DNA of 64,000 bases. Origin: Siphonodentalium dalli (taxonomy: Eukaryota > Mollusca > Scaphopoda > Gadilida > Siphonodentaliidae). Within the stretch, counting starts at the first letter, position 1, and every line of letters starts with the position of its first letter. The position numbers were made by a program, and so were the translations under genes. This document shows positions 1 through 11,578 of the stretch, piece by piece. The notes beneath the pieces are model-generated. The model was not told the origin of the DNA, did not search any database, and saw nothing but the letters and a program-made list of their open reading frames with translations. The stretch covers positions 92,075,343 to 92,139,342 of the forward strand of contig CP136065.1 of NCBI GenBank assembly GCA_032622095.1. Direction: 5' to 3'.

Positions 1-8
1 AACAATTG

Positions 9-30
9 TGTATTGTTCTTGAACAATACA
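9..30. repeat. short perfect hairpin, SPATA4 3' flank
   Basis: A 10-bp perfect stem (TGTATTGTTC and its complement) with a 2-base loop. The rest of 1-414 is downstream flank of the minus-strand SPATA4 gene. I see no canonical AATAAA on the minus strand there and no recognisable gene. Confidence 0.5.
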
Positions 31-414
31 TACCGATTACGTCAACAAATGTCATTGGCGACGTAACCATAGCAGGCAATTTCTTCACTAAATTATTAGG
101 TATAGTCTACAATAAGCACACGTTTGTGCAATTAAATAAAAATATAGACCTAAATTTTAGTATAGTACAAGCTACAATCTTCAGAGTGTGCAATAAACAT
201 AGAACAACACAGTTTTGTGAACATGTTAACGTTATTGCACTCGTTTGTCATGCCGTGAGGTAAAACTTGAACCTCCGGTCCTTGTTTTACCATCGCATAT
301 CAGAACAAACTCGTGCAAATACGTTATCATGTTCACACACTTGTGTCGTTCTATCTATGTATTCGATCTATATGATTTACTACTAAATATTATCTATCTA
401 TTGATTACCAGTAC

Positions 415-3400
415 TTATTTACCTCTTGTTGCAGGCTGTGACTTTCTCGCTGTTGTTTTTTCAGGTGCGTCTTCTTCCTCTGATTTGTAATCCTCTGGAT
501 TTGGACGCCTTCTAATACACTGTTCTCCCAGAGTTGGCTTCACATGAAACCTCCTGCCATTCTCTGCTCTTTCTTCCCTTCTGTGTTCTACATGGGTGTT
601 GATAATACTTTGTGCCTGAAAAAATAACAATATGAACTATGTAATTTGTGGTATTGTTTTGAGGTTGATTTATCAACCTGGGGAAGTGAAATTTGACACA
701 AAACAAATAGTAAAATTTCAGCTAAACCCTTCCATGACTGGTGCTTCCTGAAATTTTGCGAAAACCCTGTACCAATGCATTCTCTTATATATGAAAGTCT
801 CCCATAGGGAGCCTTGCATATATAAGCGAATACATGGCCTAACATAATTTACCTCGACCTTGTATTCCAGTGAAATCACTTACATGTATATATAATAGGG
901 AGCCTTGCATATATAAGAAAATTCACTGGCATACAAGCTAGGTCAAGGTAAATATATATTGTTAGGCCAACGAATTCTCTTATATATGCGAGGCTCCCTA
1001 TGTTTTCAGGAAGCTCCAGTCATGAAAGGGTTAATGATAGAAAAAAAACCAAGCACAAATTATCACAGCTACATATAAATAAATCTTACCTTCTGTGCAT
1101 TGATGATGAGGTTTTGGTCAGCCATTATTTCTGTTATCCGCAAGTTGTTTCTGACAGCTTGAGTAGCTGTAGATCTCGCATAAAGAGGTAGTTTCATTTG
1201 ATAAGCTCTGTCAGTGAAGTCTGGCGGTTCTTCATTTGTTGGTGAGATTCTAACCCTGTTAATACGAAGTATCAAAAATATATAGAACCCATTATAGAAC
1301 TTTAATCCCATATTGATATAAATTAGTCATTTCTATTTGAAGTTAAGCTTGTCATTCTTGACAAGGAAAGTCTCATCTAGTATTGTTTGATGGTACATTA
1401 CTGTAGTTAAATGTGACTTTTTATGAAATTGACCAATTAAGAAGTAGAGTAACAGTTCTTCTATCGGTGCAGTTGATTATGATATATATAATGTTGCAGG
1501 TTTTAGTAAATTTATGTTACATTTAAATTTCTTCTGAATCTTTATTGCAATATATTCTGAAAAGTGACTTTTACCCTTTCATGACGGGATTCTAGATATG
1601 CACGCTGGTGCAGCATAAAATATCCTGTGCCAGTGCATTCTCTTATATATGTGAGTCTCCCATAGGGAGCCTCACATATATAAGAGAATGCACTGGCTTA
1701 CAATGTCAAGGTAAATATTTCAGGAATCTCCAGTCATGGAAATGTTAATGTATTCCTTGAATATCATTAATTACGTAAAAAAAATACACTCCTTCAATAT
1801 TAATCAGCCATCACTTATTTAGCAGGTGAGAGTACTTCAAATGGTACCCAAAAGACAGAAGTCACAGTCCTTCCCAGGAGACGGGAGCGACTGCTCTCGC
1901 ACCCAAAAAATTGATAGACTGTACTAACGCTGAAGGGGTCACTATCATCACGAGATGTTTCTTGTGGTCGAGTACCTTGCTTAACGACATTGCTCTCGCA
2001 CCCGTATGCACTTGCATTTTAAATTCACAGGTGCTAAAATTCGCACTCATCCCTCTTGTCAAAAAGCTTATGGTGACTGTAATCGTTAAAGGTATATTAA
2101 AGGGATATATTTAGAACCTTTCCCATCTCAGTTAAATTATAGGCATGTGAAAGTGTAACTGGACATAGGTCTATCCCACAATGACAATTTGTTTGAGAAA
2201 AACCCAACTTACGATTATATTACGGGTGCAATTATTATTACACCCGTCTTCAGAATTGCGAGAGTAAATAAGTGCTCTCGCTGTGTTTTGCTCATGGGAA
2301 GGACTCAGAAGATATAACAATCAAATCAGCACCACACTATAGGTCAAAATAATGTTTCCCTCTGACGTTATTATAATTACCTCCTATTGGTGAGGATCTC
2401 ATATATGGTCTGTACCAACAAAGCTGCTGCACCTTCCTTACAGTGGATTGTTCCTTCAACCAGCTCTTCTGGTACGTCCAAATGATGCCTTTTTATAAAC
2501 TGAAAAACATATGTTTTCAGGTATTATAATTATAGAAAAATAAAATTTAATAAACCAAAAAATTGATAGACTGTACTAACGCTGAAGGGGTCACTATCAT
2601 CACGAGATGTGCGGTTGAGTACCCAGCTTAATATTTCTTGTAGTCGAGTACCTCGCTTAACGACATTGAAATTCTCCAAAAATAAAAGAAATTTAGCAGA
2701 CCATATCAGGAATCTCATTTAGCTGTGAGATTTCATTAATTAAGCTGGGTACTCAACCACACTGATTTGTTAAGCCAGGTACCGACCGCACAAAATATTA
2801 AGCTGGATACTCAACCACATGTCGCGTGAATATAGTGACCCTTCAGTTGTACTAACTTGTAGCTGCATGAATAACAATTTTAGAATAACAATTTAAAATG
2901 AAAGTTCAGTGTAAGTGTGTATGGCAATATAGCTTATGTAAATAAGTGCTACCATCAGGCGATAAGTCGGCTAGAGAGTTGTTTTCTGGACGTGAAACAA
3001 TGGATGCAGATGAACAAATTAAAATTGAATGATGATAAATCAGAGTTTATTGTAATAGGCACAAAACATTTTTAAAATCTACTATCACATCAAATCAACG
3101 GCAACGACAATGAACAGTTTTCTGTCCATTTGGCAGGTTCGGAAATTAAATCTTGTAACAACCTGAGGAATCTTGGTGCATATTTTGATTCGAACATGAA
3201 TATGAACGTTATGGTGTCCAATATGCTACGGACATACTACTTCCAACTCAGAGTACTACGCAGGGTCCGATGTCATCTTAGCAAGGAAGCTATCAAACGT
3301 GCCGTTGTGTCCTTGATTCTATCGCGCGTGGACAGCTTGAACATGCTCTTGACACATATCACAAAGGATAACATCCGACGAATTGACATTCTGATAAACA

Positions 3401-6400
3401 ACTGTACCAGACTTATCGCCAACGTGTTCAAATATGACCATATATCTCAAGCTAGATTTGATCTGCATATTATGTCATTCGAATTTCGTGTAAAATATAA
3501 GTGTGCAATAACTGTGTACAAGGCCATAAAGGGACATCTACCATCTTACATCTGTGACATGTTCCAACTTAAGATCGGTGGGCGTGTCACTAGATCAAGC
3601 ACATGTGGTCTTGACCTGAAAAACACCACGCGGAAGCCAGAAGGAAAGTACGGAGAGGATTGTGCACAACAGAAAGCAGTAAATGTGTGGAATGAACTAC
3701 CCCTTACTCTCAGAAAAGCGAAAACTCTCGAAAAATTTAAGAACGCTCTCAAGACTCACCTGTTCATAATTTGCTTTGGTGTTAAACCTACTACTGCATT
3801 TTAAATGACATTTTAACTGTGACTTTTAATCTTTGACTTACTTGTGACTGTTTTCCGTTACTTTTTTATTCATCTACTTTTGTTGATAGTATTTTTTATC
3901 TATTTCTTTGGTTAACCCTGTTGTCTGTTTTTCTATTTTAATTAATTTTTAGCCATAATCTTTTTTCATAATTTGAACTATTTTTTAATTATGTTTTTTT
4001 TTTTTAATTATAAGTCGCATGCTTATGGTCGTTGGTTTTTTACTTTTTTACTTTTTTAGTAATTTCTTGGTCACATGCAGATGGTCGTTATGAATTTTTT
4101 AATGCTCATTTACTACTTTTTAACTCTTACCTTGTATATTTTTATTTGTATTGATTGATGTAAGCGCATTGAAACTAATTTACTGTAGAATGCGTTTTAA
4201 ATGTATATATAATAATAATAATAATAATAGCTGAAACTGTTAGTTTACTACCACACATGCAAAGTACGACCTTTGAATGCAAATAGTTCTCAAATTTTAT
4301 AGCATGACCATACATGCTATTAAATTACCACTCGTAACTTAAAATAGAGAAAATCAAAAGTCCTTGAAACGGATATAGAAATTTGTAAGCTAGTCTACAG
4401 AAACAACAATGGATTGGTTTTTATAACTAGCTTATAGTAATTGCTACCATCAGTGGCACTGTACATAATGAGGCAAGAATAAAATGAATCTGTGGTAACA
4501 GGTCCAAAATAAGATAGATAAGACAGAGATCAAGAAAGTAAATGGAAATTTATGATGAAAAAGGACAACATAAAAAAAAATTGGCGAGGTATATCAATTT
4601 TGGGTGGGCGGGTTTATTACAAGAAACATGTAATAAATTTATTTTGGACTTATGTACATGGTACCTTTAATATGATAGTGTAGTGATAATTTTGTATATA
4701 TATATATAGCAATATGCACAAAATTTATTGGTGCAATAGCTGAGCACTACTCAACTGTTTGAATTATAACATGCATATGTACATGTACCATAATGATCGA
4801 AACTGATAGGAAGCTCAGTAAGACCACAATAATTCACTCACATTTTTCAGCAGAGACCAGTTTTTTAGTTTGGATTGCAAGGATGTTCCATTATTGTAAG
4901 AGTGCATCTGTATTTCTTGGGGGAAATACCATGAGAAGACTTCAGCAATCAAATATCCATTGGTGAGGTCCCTGTAAATTGTTATGACAAATATCAATAT
5001 TATGGGAGGTCATTTTCAAAAAATTTGAAATAAAACTTTATACGTATTAAAGACATATTATGTGCTTATTTCACTACTACAAACTGATATTTTAGGACTT
5101 AAAAAATGTATCATTAAGTGGGTACTGTACACTAAATCTGACCATGTAGGGGACCATCTGCTTTTTTACAGAATATATGCAACACAAATGAATGAATTTG
5201 AGCCATGAATTAGTGAAAAATACACTTGTCATAAATTCATTTTCATTATAATTACCATGTTGTTTGCATCGTTCATAGAGCACACAAGTGTATTTTGCGC
5301 TTATCCATGCTCAAATTCATTCATTTGCTGCATATATTCTGTTGAGTATAAAAGGAGATGGTCCCATAAATGATAGGATTTAGTGTATAGTACCCCTTCA
5401 AACTATTATTATCGAAAAATGCAACACCATTCCGTAACAAAAGAAATCTGAACTACTACCCAAGATTTCATGTAAAATAAAATTCCTTCATTCCTCACAA
5501 TTACTCCCAAATGAATCACCTGCATGTACAGTAATGCTCTAAGTAATCGACTGCTTAACCACAGCAGAATTATGGGTAACTTTTCAGGATTTAGTTCTCA
5601 ATTTAAGATGGATAACAATTCCATGACATCTCGCTAGAATACTTTAGACTTGATTGAGGTACCGGTATTGAAGTGTCAGAAAATTTCAATATCACATTAA
5701 CATGTAGCACTACATTAATTTAGTGAAGAAAGTAAATTTCAAGATACATCTATGTTATAGAGATCAGAGATACACCAACCAACCAACCGGATGCATAAGA
5801 GAATTAATTTCTTTTTCATCACTTATTCAGCTCATGAATGGTCGATAAAATTGGGACCAAATATAATATAATCTATGGTGATAACAAAAACAGAAAATAT
5901 ATGTCATGAATGATCATCTATATAGCCATCCCAGATTTACGGAGGTGATTTTGATATCCAGGCATGAAAGTTTACTTGTTAAATAATGCTAAGAAAACTT
6001 TTACTTGAAATTGAACCATGCATGCACAGTTTGCACAAATATGACAAATAGAAAAGTTAATAAGAGGTGGAACAGCTGCTTGGGGCGGAAAAGAAATTTT
6101 AACAAATAGCATTCCATATATAATGTTACGAAATGTAAATTCGAAACTCTCTGCACTAAAATAATTATAACTTTGTGAGATTTTAATATTTGCATCCACA
6201 ATAAAATCTCTTGCATGGTCTTTCGAGAAAAGATCAAGTTAGTCATGCGCAGTGTAAATACAGTCTTCGAAATTAGGAAAAATGTTCCACAGCAAATTTA
6301 ATGCTGTGGCATGTTAGATTCCAAATGTTAATTGCCACGGCATTGCTTATTATAATTAAGTTATATTGCCATGGCCCATTTTGAGGACTGTAAATGTATA

Positions 6401-7843
6401 TATATGCTTGGTACATGTACATCAGCCAATCCATGGTTGATTTATACCGGTATAAATTTCCCATATGGTCATTGTCTATATATTGCCCCTTTCAGATAAC
6501 ATAAATATTATATTTAATTTTTTATTGAGATGTGGCTCATTTGTGATTGAATGATGGTGGAGGCAAATAACTGCCGATTGAACAAGAATAGAAAACAAAT
6601 GGCAATATGGATGGTAAAAATTATTCAAACTCCGTTAATTTGGCATCCGGAATGATTTTATCGCTGCAGAGTTGTAGCTGGACGGCCAATTGTCGTAGAC
6701 GTGCTGAAATTTCTATGCCGTTATCTGGTTGGTGGTTGTGAAGTTTCAGGCCTGCTGTGAACACATCGTCTTTCTCTGTTATGGTGGCTGGGCAGGCTCC
6801 AGTCTTTTGACGATGGTAATTTAACACCACCAATGTGTCGCCTTGCTGGTCTAACTCTTTACGGTAAAGCTGAATCCATCAATGAATATTAGCTTATGGG
6901 CTTGCCTCTTTTTGTTCCATTGTCAATCTTTTTGAATGTCGATGGTGAATCGTCGGTTTCCATCGGTTGTGGTTCAGGAAGCAGTATATTGACGATTCAG
7001 TTGGGTCGTGTGACCGGTTGAACGTTTCATCGATGTCGAATGGTCTATTTATCGTTGGAGGTGGAGTCGTTGTGTCATTAGTATTCACACTCGATGTTAG
7101 TTCAGTCATGAACATTGTGCGTATCCTTCTTCTTGGAAGCAGCAATCTGCGAAAGCGGTCATGTTGACCTAACTCGATGTAAGCAAATCTCATAAGATCT
7201 TTCGCCGCATTCCAAAACATGAATAATTATACTTTAAAGTTAAACTGAAAATAGCAGTCCATTCTATTTACTGTATATAAAATACTGTTAAAATGTTGCT
7301 GTTTTCCACATTTCCAACACAGTCACAGGTATGAAGGACCAATTGATTTCCAAATGGTACGAAATCTGTATCTGTATATGGTACGTCCTTAGTGACCAAA
7401 TCTGGCTTTTGCAAACAATGTGGTACGAAACGACAAAAAAATATGGTATGAAACGACCAGATGGTACGAAACATCCAGGGAATAAACGACCACCGCGCGC
7501 GCGGTACGATACGTCCTGACTCCTGTACCACTTGGATTAATTTGGAAGTTGGCAAGCTTGTGTACATCATGTAAGTTGTGATACTATATTATGATACCGA
7601 TTTATAAATTCGATTAAAACCTTATTTTCGGAACTTTATCATTTCATGTCTATGCATGATCATCATCATGTCATCATGATGCAGTGAGTAAGTTAACAAT
7701 GTTCAAAGTCATCCTTCAAAGTTCAATTCATAAAAATTAAATTTAAAAATAAAATTGATAAATTACCATTTTGGCATCTTTATTTGCCATGTCAAATCCA
7801 AACTCTGCAACCATCTGACAACTTCTCTTTGCAGCCCAGACAT
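415..7843 (-). CDS. SPATA4: SPATA4-like calponin-homology protein, five coding exons
   Basis: Spermatogenesis-associated protein 4 belongs to the Spef1/CLAMP-type calponin-homology (CH) family; relatives act at ciliary or flagellar microtubules. Coding exons on the minus strand are 7843-7767, 4971-4842, 2499-2381, 1255-1090 and 615-415 (77, 130, 119, 166 and 201 bp). All junctions are GT-AG and phases agree, giving 230 aa with a TAA stop at 415-417. The start MSGLQREVVRWLQSLDL follows an AAAATG context. The CH domain spans about residues 5-108, with RWLQSLDL, DLTNGYLIAEVF and NGTSLQSKLKNW collinear with vertebrate SPATA4, followed by ELVEGTIHCKEG. The C-terminal part has FTDRAYQMKLPL..RST, a SPATA4 signature, and ends in a charged tail. 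It is shorter than human SPATA4 (about 305 aa), mainly at both ends. Large introns are filled with MITEs, a LINE and a FLYWCH remnant. The assignment rests on remembered family sequence; splice sites are seen directly. Confidence 0.93.
727..1030. mobile_element. TTAA-type double-hairpin MITE (family A) in SPATA4 intron 4
   Basis: The ends read ACCCTTCCATGAC and GTCATGAAAGGGT. TTAA is intact on the right (1031-1034) and mutated to CTAA on the left. Inside are diverged copies of the CCAATGCATTCTCTTATA palindromes and the GTCAAGGTAAATAT linker. The CCC-type termini and TTAA target resemble piggyBac non-autonomous elements. Confidence 0.8.
1574..1744. mobile_element. family A MITE, internally deleted, SPATA4 intron 3
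   Basis: It starts with TTA|CCCTTTCATGACGGGA and ends with GTCATGGAAATG|TTAA. Only hairpin 1 is kept (1636-1698), with the GTCAAGGTAAATATTTCAGG linker fused to the right end, so hairpin 2 has been deleted. Confidence 0.75.
1900..2856. repeat. foldback/dispersed repeat with CGCTGAAGGGGTCACT motif
   Basis: A 49-bp segment starting TTGATAGACTGTACTAACG is present identically at 1909-1957 and 2561-2609, and both are followed by TCGAGTACC..GCTTAACGACATTG. An inverted, diverged copy lies at 2741-2853, so 2561-2853 can fold back on itself. SPATA4 exon 3 (2381-2499) sits between the direct copies. The CTGAAGGGG motif recurs at 32010-32360. The region also carries several TGCTCTCGCACCC repeats (1886-2010). 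Confidence 0.6.
2936..4229 (+). mobile_element. 5'-truncated CR1/L2-like non-LTR retrotransposon
   Basis: The plus frame from 2947 encodes the C-terminal part of a LINE reverse transcriptase: VKQWMQMNKLKLNDDKSEF, LGAYFDSNMNMN, and the C-terminal signature KAVNVWNELPLTLRKAKTLE..FKNALKTHLF, ending with TAA at 3802-3804. One in-frame TAA (3073-3075) interrupts it, so it is dead. The 3' region is T-rich and ends in (AAT)n at 4210-4229, typical of CR1/L2 3' ends with short tandem repeats. The polymerase core and endonuclease are missing through 5' truncation. It lies in SPATA4 intron 2 on the opposite strand to the gene. Confidence 0.85.
5100..5402. repeat. imperfect foldback element in SPATA4 intron 1
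   Basis: The left arm (TACTGTACACTAAATCTGACC, TTTACAGAATATATGCAAC, AATGAATGAATTTGAGC) pairs with the right arm (GCTCAAATTCATTCATTTGC, GCATATATTCTGTTGAGTA, GATTTAGTGTATAGTACC). A related right half occurs at 18463-18652, supporting a dispersed MITE-like family. Confidence 0.65.
5529..5606. mobile_element. single arm of TA-type palindromic MITE (family B)
   Basis: It starts TA|CAGTAATGCTCTAAGTAATC and continues through CTTAACCACAGCAGAATTAT to GGATTTAGT. It matches one arm of the full copies at 11736-11876 and 25212-25423. Confidence 0.7.
6621..7220 (-). pseudogene. decayed FLYWCH-type zinc-finger remnant
   Basis: On the minus strand, three reading frames together give a FLYWCH-like domain. 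About 6941-6908 reads TFKKIDNGTKRGK, the next frame reads KLIFIDGFSFTVKS, and a third (about 6869-6621) reads ELDQQGDTL..GACPATITEKDDVF then LKLHNHQPD. The terminal HNHQPD and the C before PAT match the family's C2H2 pattern, but the aromatic WRC-like motif is not evident. At least two frameshifts break it. Upstream on the same strand is a 108-codon frame (7220-6894) of no recognised family that overlaps the start of the FLYWCH part in another frame; it may be the rest of the decayed protein. The whole lies in SPATA4 intron 1. FLYWCH domains are often carried by transposon-derived genes. A short gene with undetected introns is the alternative. Confidence 0.5.
7340..7530. repeat. degenerate TGGTACGAAACGACC repeats
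   Basis: TGGTACGAAAT, TGGTACGTCC, TGGTACGAAACGAC, TGGTATGAAACGACC and TGGTACGAAAC occur within 190 bp, ending in an alternating GCGCGCGCGC run at 7496-7503. Outer segments CCAAATGGTAC and GTACCACTTGG are inverted. The source is not recognised. Confidence 0.4.
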
Positions 7844-8532
7844 TTTATTGAGTTCGCTGTGTCCTCGTCTTTCTTGTGACAAACAACAAGCATTGGGTTT
7901 TAACTTCTCAACTGTTTGTTGTCCTTAGCTACCAGAGTGAAACCTATCCTGCGGATCATTGACACAAACGTAGCAATGAAACGAACTCTTAGTATTTTCA
8001 TAAAATATATCAACTAAAACTGGAATATTTATACAAAGGAGGAAATAGATGTCATCAGTGTAGATGTGTGTATATCTGGTCAATAGTTACACACTTTTAT
8101 GATAATACTAACACACTACTAGAGATATAGATCCACCAAATTTCGTATTTTTAAATCGTCAGAAATTTGCGTTTCCGTTTTACTTCCGGGTTTTAAAAAC
8201 ACAATTGTTTTGAGAAATTAAAAATTTATCTTTTATTTGAATATTACAGCATTTTGGCTGATAGTAATAATATAAATCAGTATTCTACCATTTCTCGAAT
8301 TTGTCCGTACTACAGCTACTATTTTCTGGTCGATGTGTTTGTCAAAAAGAATCATTAAACTATGATCAGTATCGAGTTAGACCGAAAATAGGTGATTTGT
8401 TCAATGCGCAGTCGTCACTCGTGCATATATACAATATTCGGGTAGTTCCGCAGGTGCTTGGGGAAAATTTATGGGAAAGGCTAATAATATTGCCATGACA
8501 AACTGCGCAACGGCAGTGGAATGACCGACAAA

Positions 8533-8589
8533 ATGGCGAACTTCGGAATAGAAGTTTGTTGTTGTTGTTGTTGACTTCCGAAGTTCCGC
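8533..8589. repeat. hairpin with (TTG)n loop
   Basis: GGCGAACTTCGGAA and TTCCGAAGTTCCGC form a stem around a (TTG)n microsatellite (8562-8577). It lies in the SPATA4-MITD1 intergenic region. 7844-8532 and 8590-8880 otherwise show nothing I can name beyond presumptive promoter sequence for SPATA4. Confidence 0.5.
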
Positions 8590-8884
8590 TATTCACTATC
8601 CGTTGAATAAGAACTCATGTGCTGTGTTCCCTCAGGTATTATCACTGCAATTACTGATACTCTCTACTTCATAACGGAAAGGTCGGATTTTCAAATTCAT
8701 TTCAATGTAACCCGAAACCGAAAGGAAGCCATGAACTGCCTTCTGGATAATTTGCTGCATAGTCATATTTAAATAAGAGCTATCTCCAATCAGTGATCTG
8801 GCATTAATCATTCTTTTATCAACCTCTACTTCAGTCTGAAGTTTGTAATTTCATCAATTCATGGGACGGTTGATATCTCGAAGA

Positions 8885-9895
8885 ACATACCACATAGAGG
8901 GCTCGATTTGGTGTCTTTTATGAAAGCTTGATATTTGCCCTAACCAAATTTATTAGCACAGCCGCTGAATGTCATTTTTCGGCCAACAACTGACCTACCC
9001 TAAATTGTGAAAATCCAGGCTGCAGGACAGCTACCGTATAGAATTGCGTTTTACAGTAAAAAATACTTGGTAATAAGACGAAGTTTAGCATCTATTTCAC
9101 AACAAAAATGTATTCATTTGAGCGAAGTGGCTGTTTTGTAGATCTTGATAGCAATTAACCCACCCAGGCGAACTGATTTAAGGTACCACAAAAAATAGAC
9201 AACTTTCTTTGACAGCGTTTCTGTCATAATTCACCTAGTTAGTAGTAGTGGATAGATTTTGGAAAAACTTACATTTCTTGTGTCTAATCTTATATTTTGA
9301 TATAAGATGTGTCCCATTATATGGAATAATTCAGCAGTAATAAAATTGTTTATACATGTAAACACCACTCGAGTTTATTTTTTGCTGTTTTCCTCGAAGT
9401 CGATATACAGAGTTTGCTGCATCAATAGATGTATATTACCACAGCCATCTTATTTATAAAATAAATTTGTAGTATTCCACTGCATCGTTTGATACCTAAT
9501 AATTGTTGTCTGCTAGCATATTCATTGAGAAATCTAAATTCTATAAACATTGATGTCAAAGACAGCTAGCTTTCCATTTTTCGTGGTACCTTTGCATCAG
9601 TGTGTTGATGGGTCTCTAGATGTACAAAAATAGCCGCTTGAAAGAATACATTTTTATTGTGAAATTGATGCTGAGCTTCATATATTGCTTAATATGGGAA
9701 TTTGCTTTTTCGCTGTAAAAAAAAGCAATTCTACAGCTGTCCTGCAGACTTGATTTTGACAATTTTAGGATAGGTCAGTTGTTGGCCGAATAATGAAACA
9801 TCCAGTGTCCCGTGAGTAGCAGGTTAATATATTATATTTGGTCAGTGCAAATATCAAGGTTTTGTTAGATACCAAAATGAAGTGGATAGTCTGAT
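8885..9895. mobile_element. ~1-kb foldback element with >250-bp imperfect arms
   Basis: The left arm (about 8889-9230) contains TCGGCCAACAACTGACCTA, GGCTGCAGGACAGCT and AGGTACCAC. The right arm (about 9540-9890) contains their complements (TAGGTCAGTTGTTGGCCGA, AGCTGTCCTGCAGAC, GTGGTACCT). The loop (about 9231-9539) holds no recognisable gene. It sits between the divergent SPATA4 and MITD1 genes. Termini and target duplication are not clear. Confidence 0.65.
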
Positions 9896-10353
9896 TTAAG
9901 ATATTTTGGTGCAACAAACTCAACCTATGGTTTGATGATTAATGGTTAGCGTACATCCCAAAGCGGCAATCAGCATCAACCATTATTCATGTAAATGGTA
10001 TAGAATCAGCATTGTTAAAAAGCCATCTATCGGCTATGGCAATGCCGATTATCACGATAAAATGTATTTGTATATAATATCTTCCTTCGACTTTTTCCAA
10101 CAAAGCGAGAAAATGTTGTAATGAACGTTAAGATTAACAGTTGTTTTAAGTGTTGTAAGTACATGTCTCAGTCTATTATATTATAATAAATGTAGAGTAG
10201 AAGTTAAAGTGTGTAGACCTTCCGATATAGTTGACTGACTTTGTCGTATTATGGAAAGACCGTGTTTGGTAGAATGGAAATAGCTTCATGGGTATGTGGT
10301 TGAATGACCTGCATGCGTTACATGTATATATAGAAAAGGAAAATGTGCCTTTA

Positions 10354-10577
10354 CCCTTTCATGACGGGAGCTGTGCTGGAGCAGCATTAAAGATCCTGTG
10401 CCAGTGCATTTTCTTATATATGTGTGTCTCTCATATATAAGAGAATGCACTGGCTTACAAGTCAATGTAAATATTGTTAGGCCAATGTATTATCTTACAT
10501 ATTTTAGGCTCGCATTTGCAAGAGTGCATTGGCACATGGTTTTCGCACAATTTCAGGAAGCTCCAGTCATGGAAGGG
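10354..10577. mobile_element. family A MITE (TTAA-type, double hairpin)
   Basis: The left end is TTA|CCCTTTCATGACGGGAGC and the right end CCAGTCATGGAAGGG|TTAA (10578-10581). The first palindrome is short (TATATGTGTGTCTCTCATATA) and the second is degraded. 9896-10353 has no recognised feature. Confidence 0.8.
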
Positions 10578-10782
10578 TTAATGTGGTAGATTGCGCATTG
10601 GTTGATTTATATTTTTACTTTGGCAAATGGCTAATTGTTGTTTTCCCATATTGGTTCTTCACTAGTAAGTGAAATAACTCTAACATACACAATCAAATCT
10701 TGACCAAATTTGGATGATGGCTCCTACTCATAAATCGCTCATCGATAGAAACATCTTCCTTAAAAATTTTACGATTTTAATA

Positions 10783-10961
10783 AGTCTCCCGTTGGAAGCC
10801 TCATAAGAGAATGCGTTGTCCTTTAGAACAATATTTACCTTGACCCTGTAAGCCAGTGCATTCTCTTATACATGTATATGCAAGGCTCCCTATGGGAGAC
10901 CCGCATATATAAGAGAATGCACTGGCACAGGATCTTTAATGCTGCTCCCATCATGAAACGG
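10783..10961. mobile_element. family A MITE, partial, reverse orientation
   Basis: It ends CCCATCATGAAACGG|TTAA and contains the CCAGTGCATTCTCTTATA hairpin with tip CTCCCTATGGGAGAC. The left terminus is eroded. 10966-11578 holds only a small hairpin at about 11148-11197 and the presumptive MITD1 upstream region. Confidence 0.7.
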
Positions 10962-11578
10962 TTAAAAACATGTTTTAAATAATTACCTGCCTCCTCACAA
11001 ATATTGGAAATTTCAAATTATAAATAAAATTTTCTGCCTCCCTCATCACTACAGCACAAACTACATGAAATGTGGGAAAGCCTTGAACTATAAATGGAGT
11101 ATCTCTAATGAGTTGCAATTCCATAAAAAAAATATTAACTGAGTGCACTAAATTTGATTCGAGACAAGCTTTAGCGAGGCTCGATTCAAATTTTAAAAAT
11201 TGAGATCCATTTTATCACATTTTAGCAAGAAAAAAGATCATGAGACGGCTGCGGTTAATTTTTTTTTAATTTATATTGATTTCCTTATCACAACCAAAGA
11301 GGAAGTAAAGATGCACACCTTCAAGAAAAAATATAGTTCCATTTTAAATGTGTTTATAGCTTTTCATGTTGTCAAAATTGTTCAACCACCCTTGTCACCC
11401 ATGTTTATCTCACAGTCAAGTTAGAGTCAACACTAAATAACCCAAAACAAATCGAATATCATATTTATATTCCAATCAACATAATAATAAAGTTCTGGCA
11501 TTGACATCAACATCATTGCATCAGTGACTCAGATGAACTTTTAATTCCAGCCCAAGAGGATAATAACAAAGCCCTAAT

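Noticed and set aside
3546-3752. Minus-strand 68-codon frame
   Set aside because: It is a shadow of the LINE reverse transcriptase frame on the plus strand.
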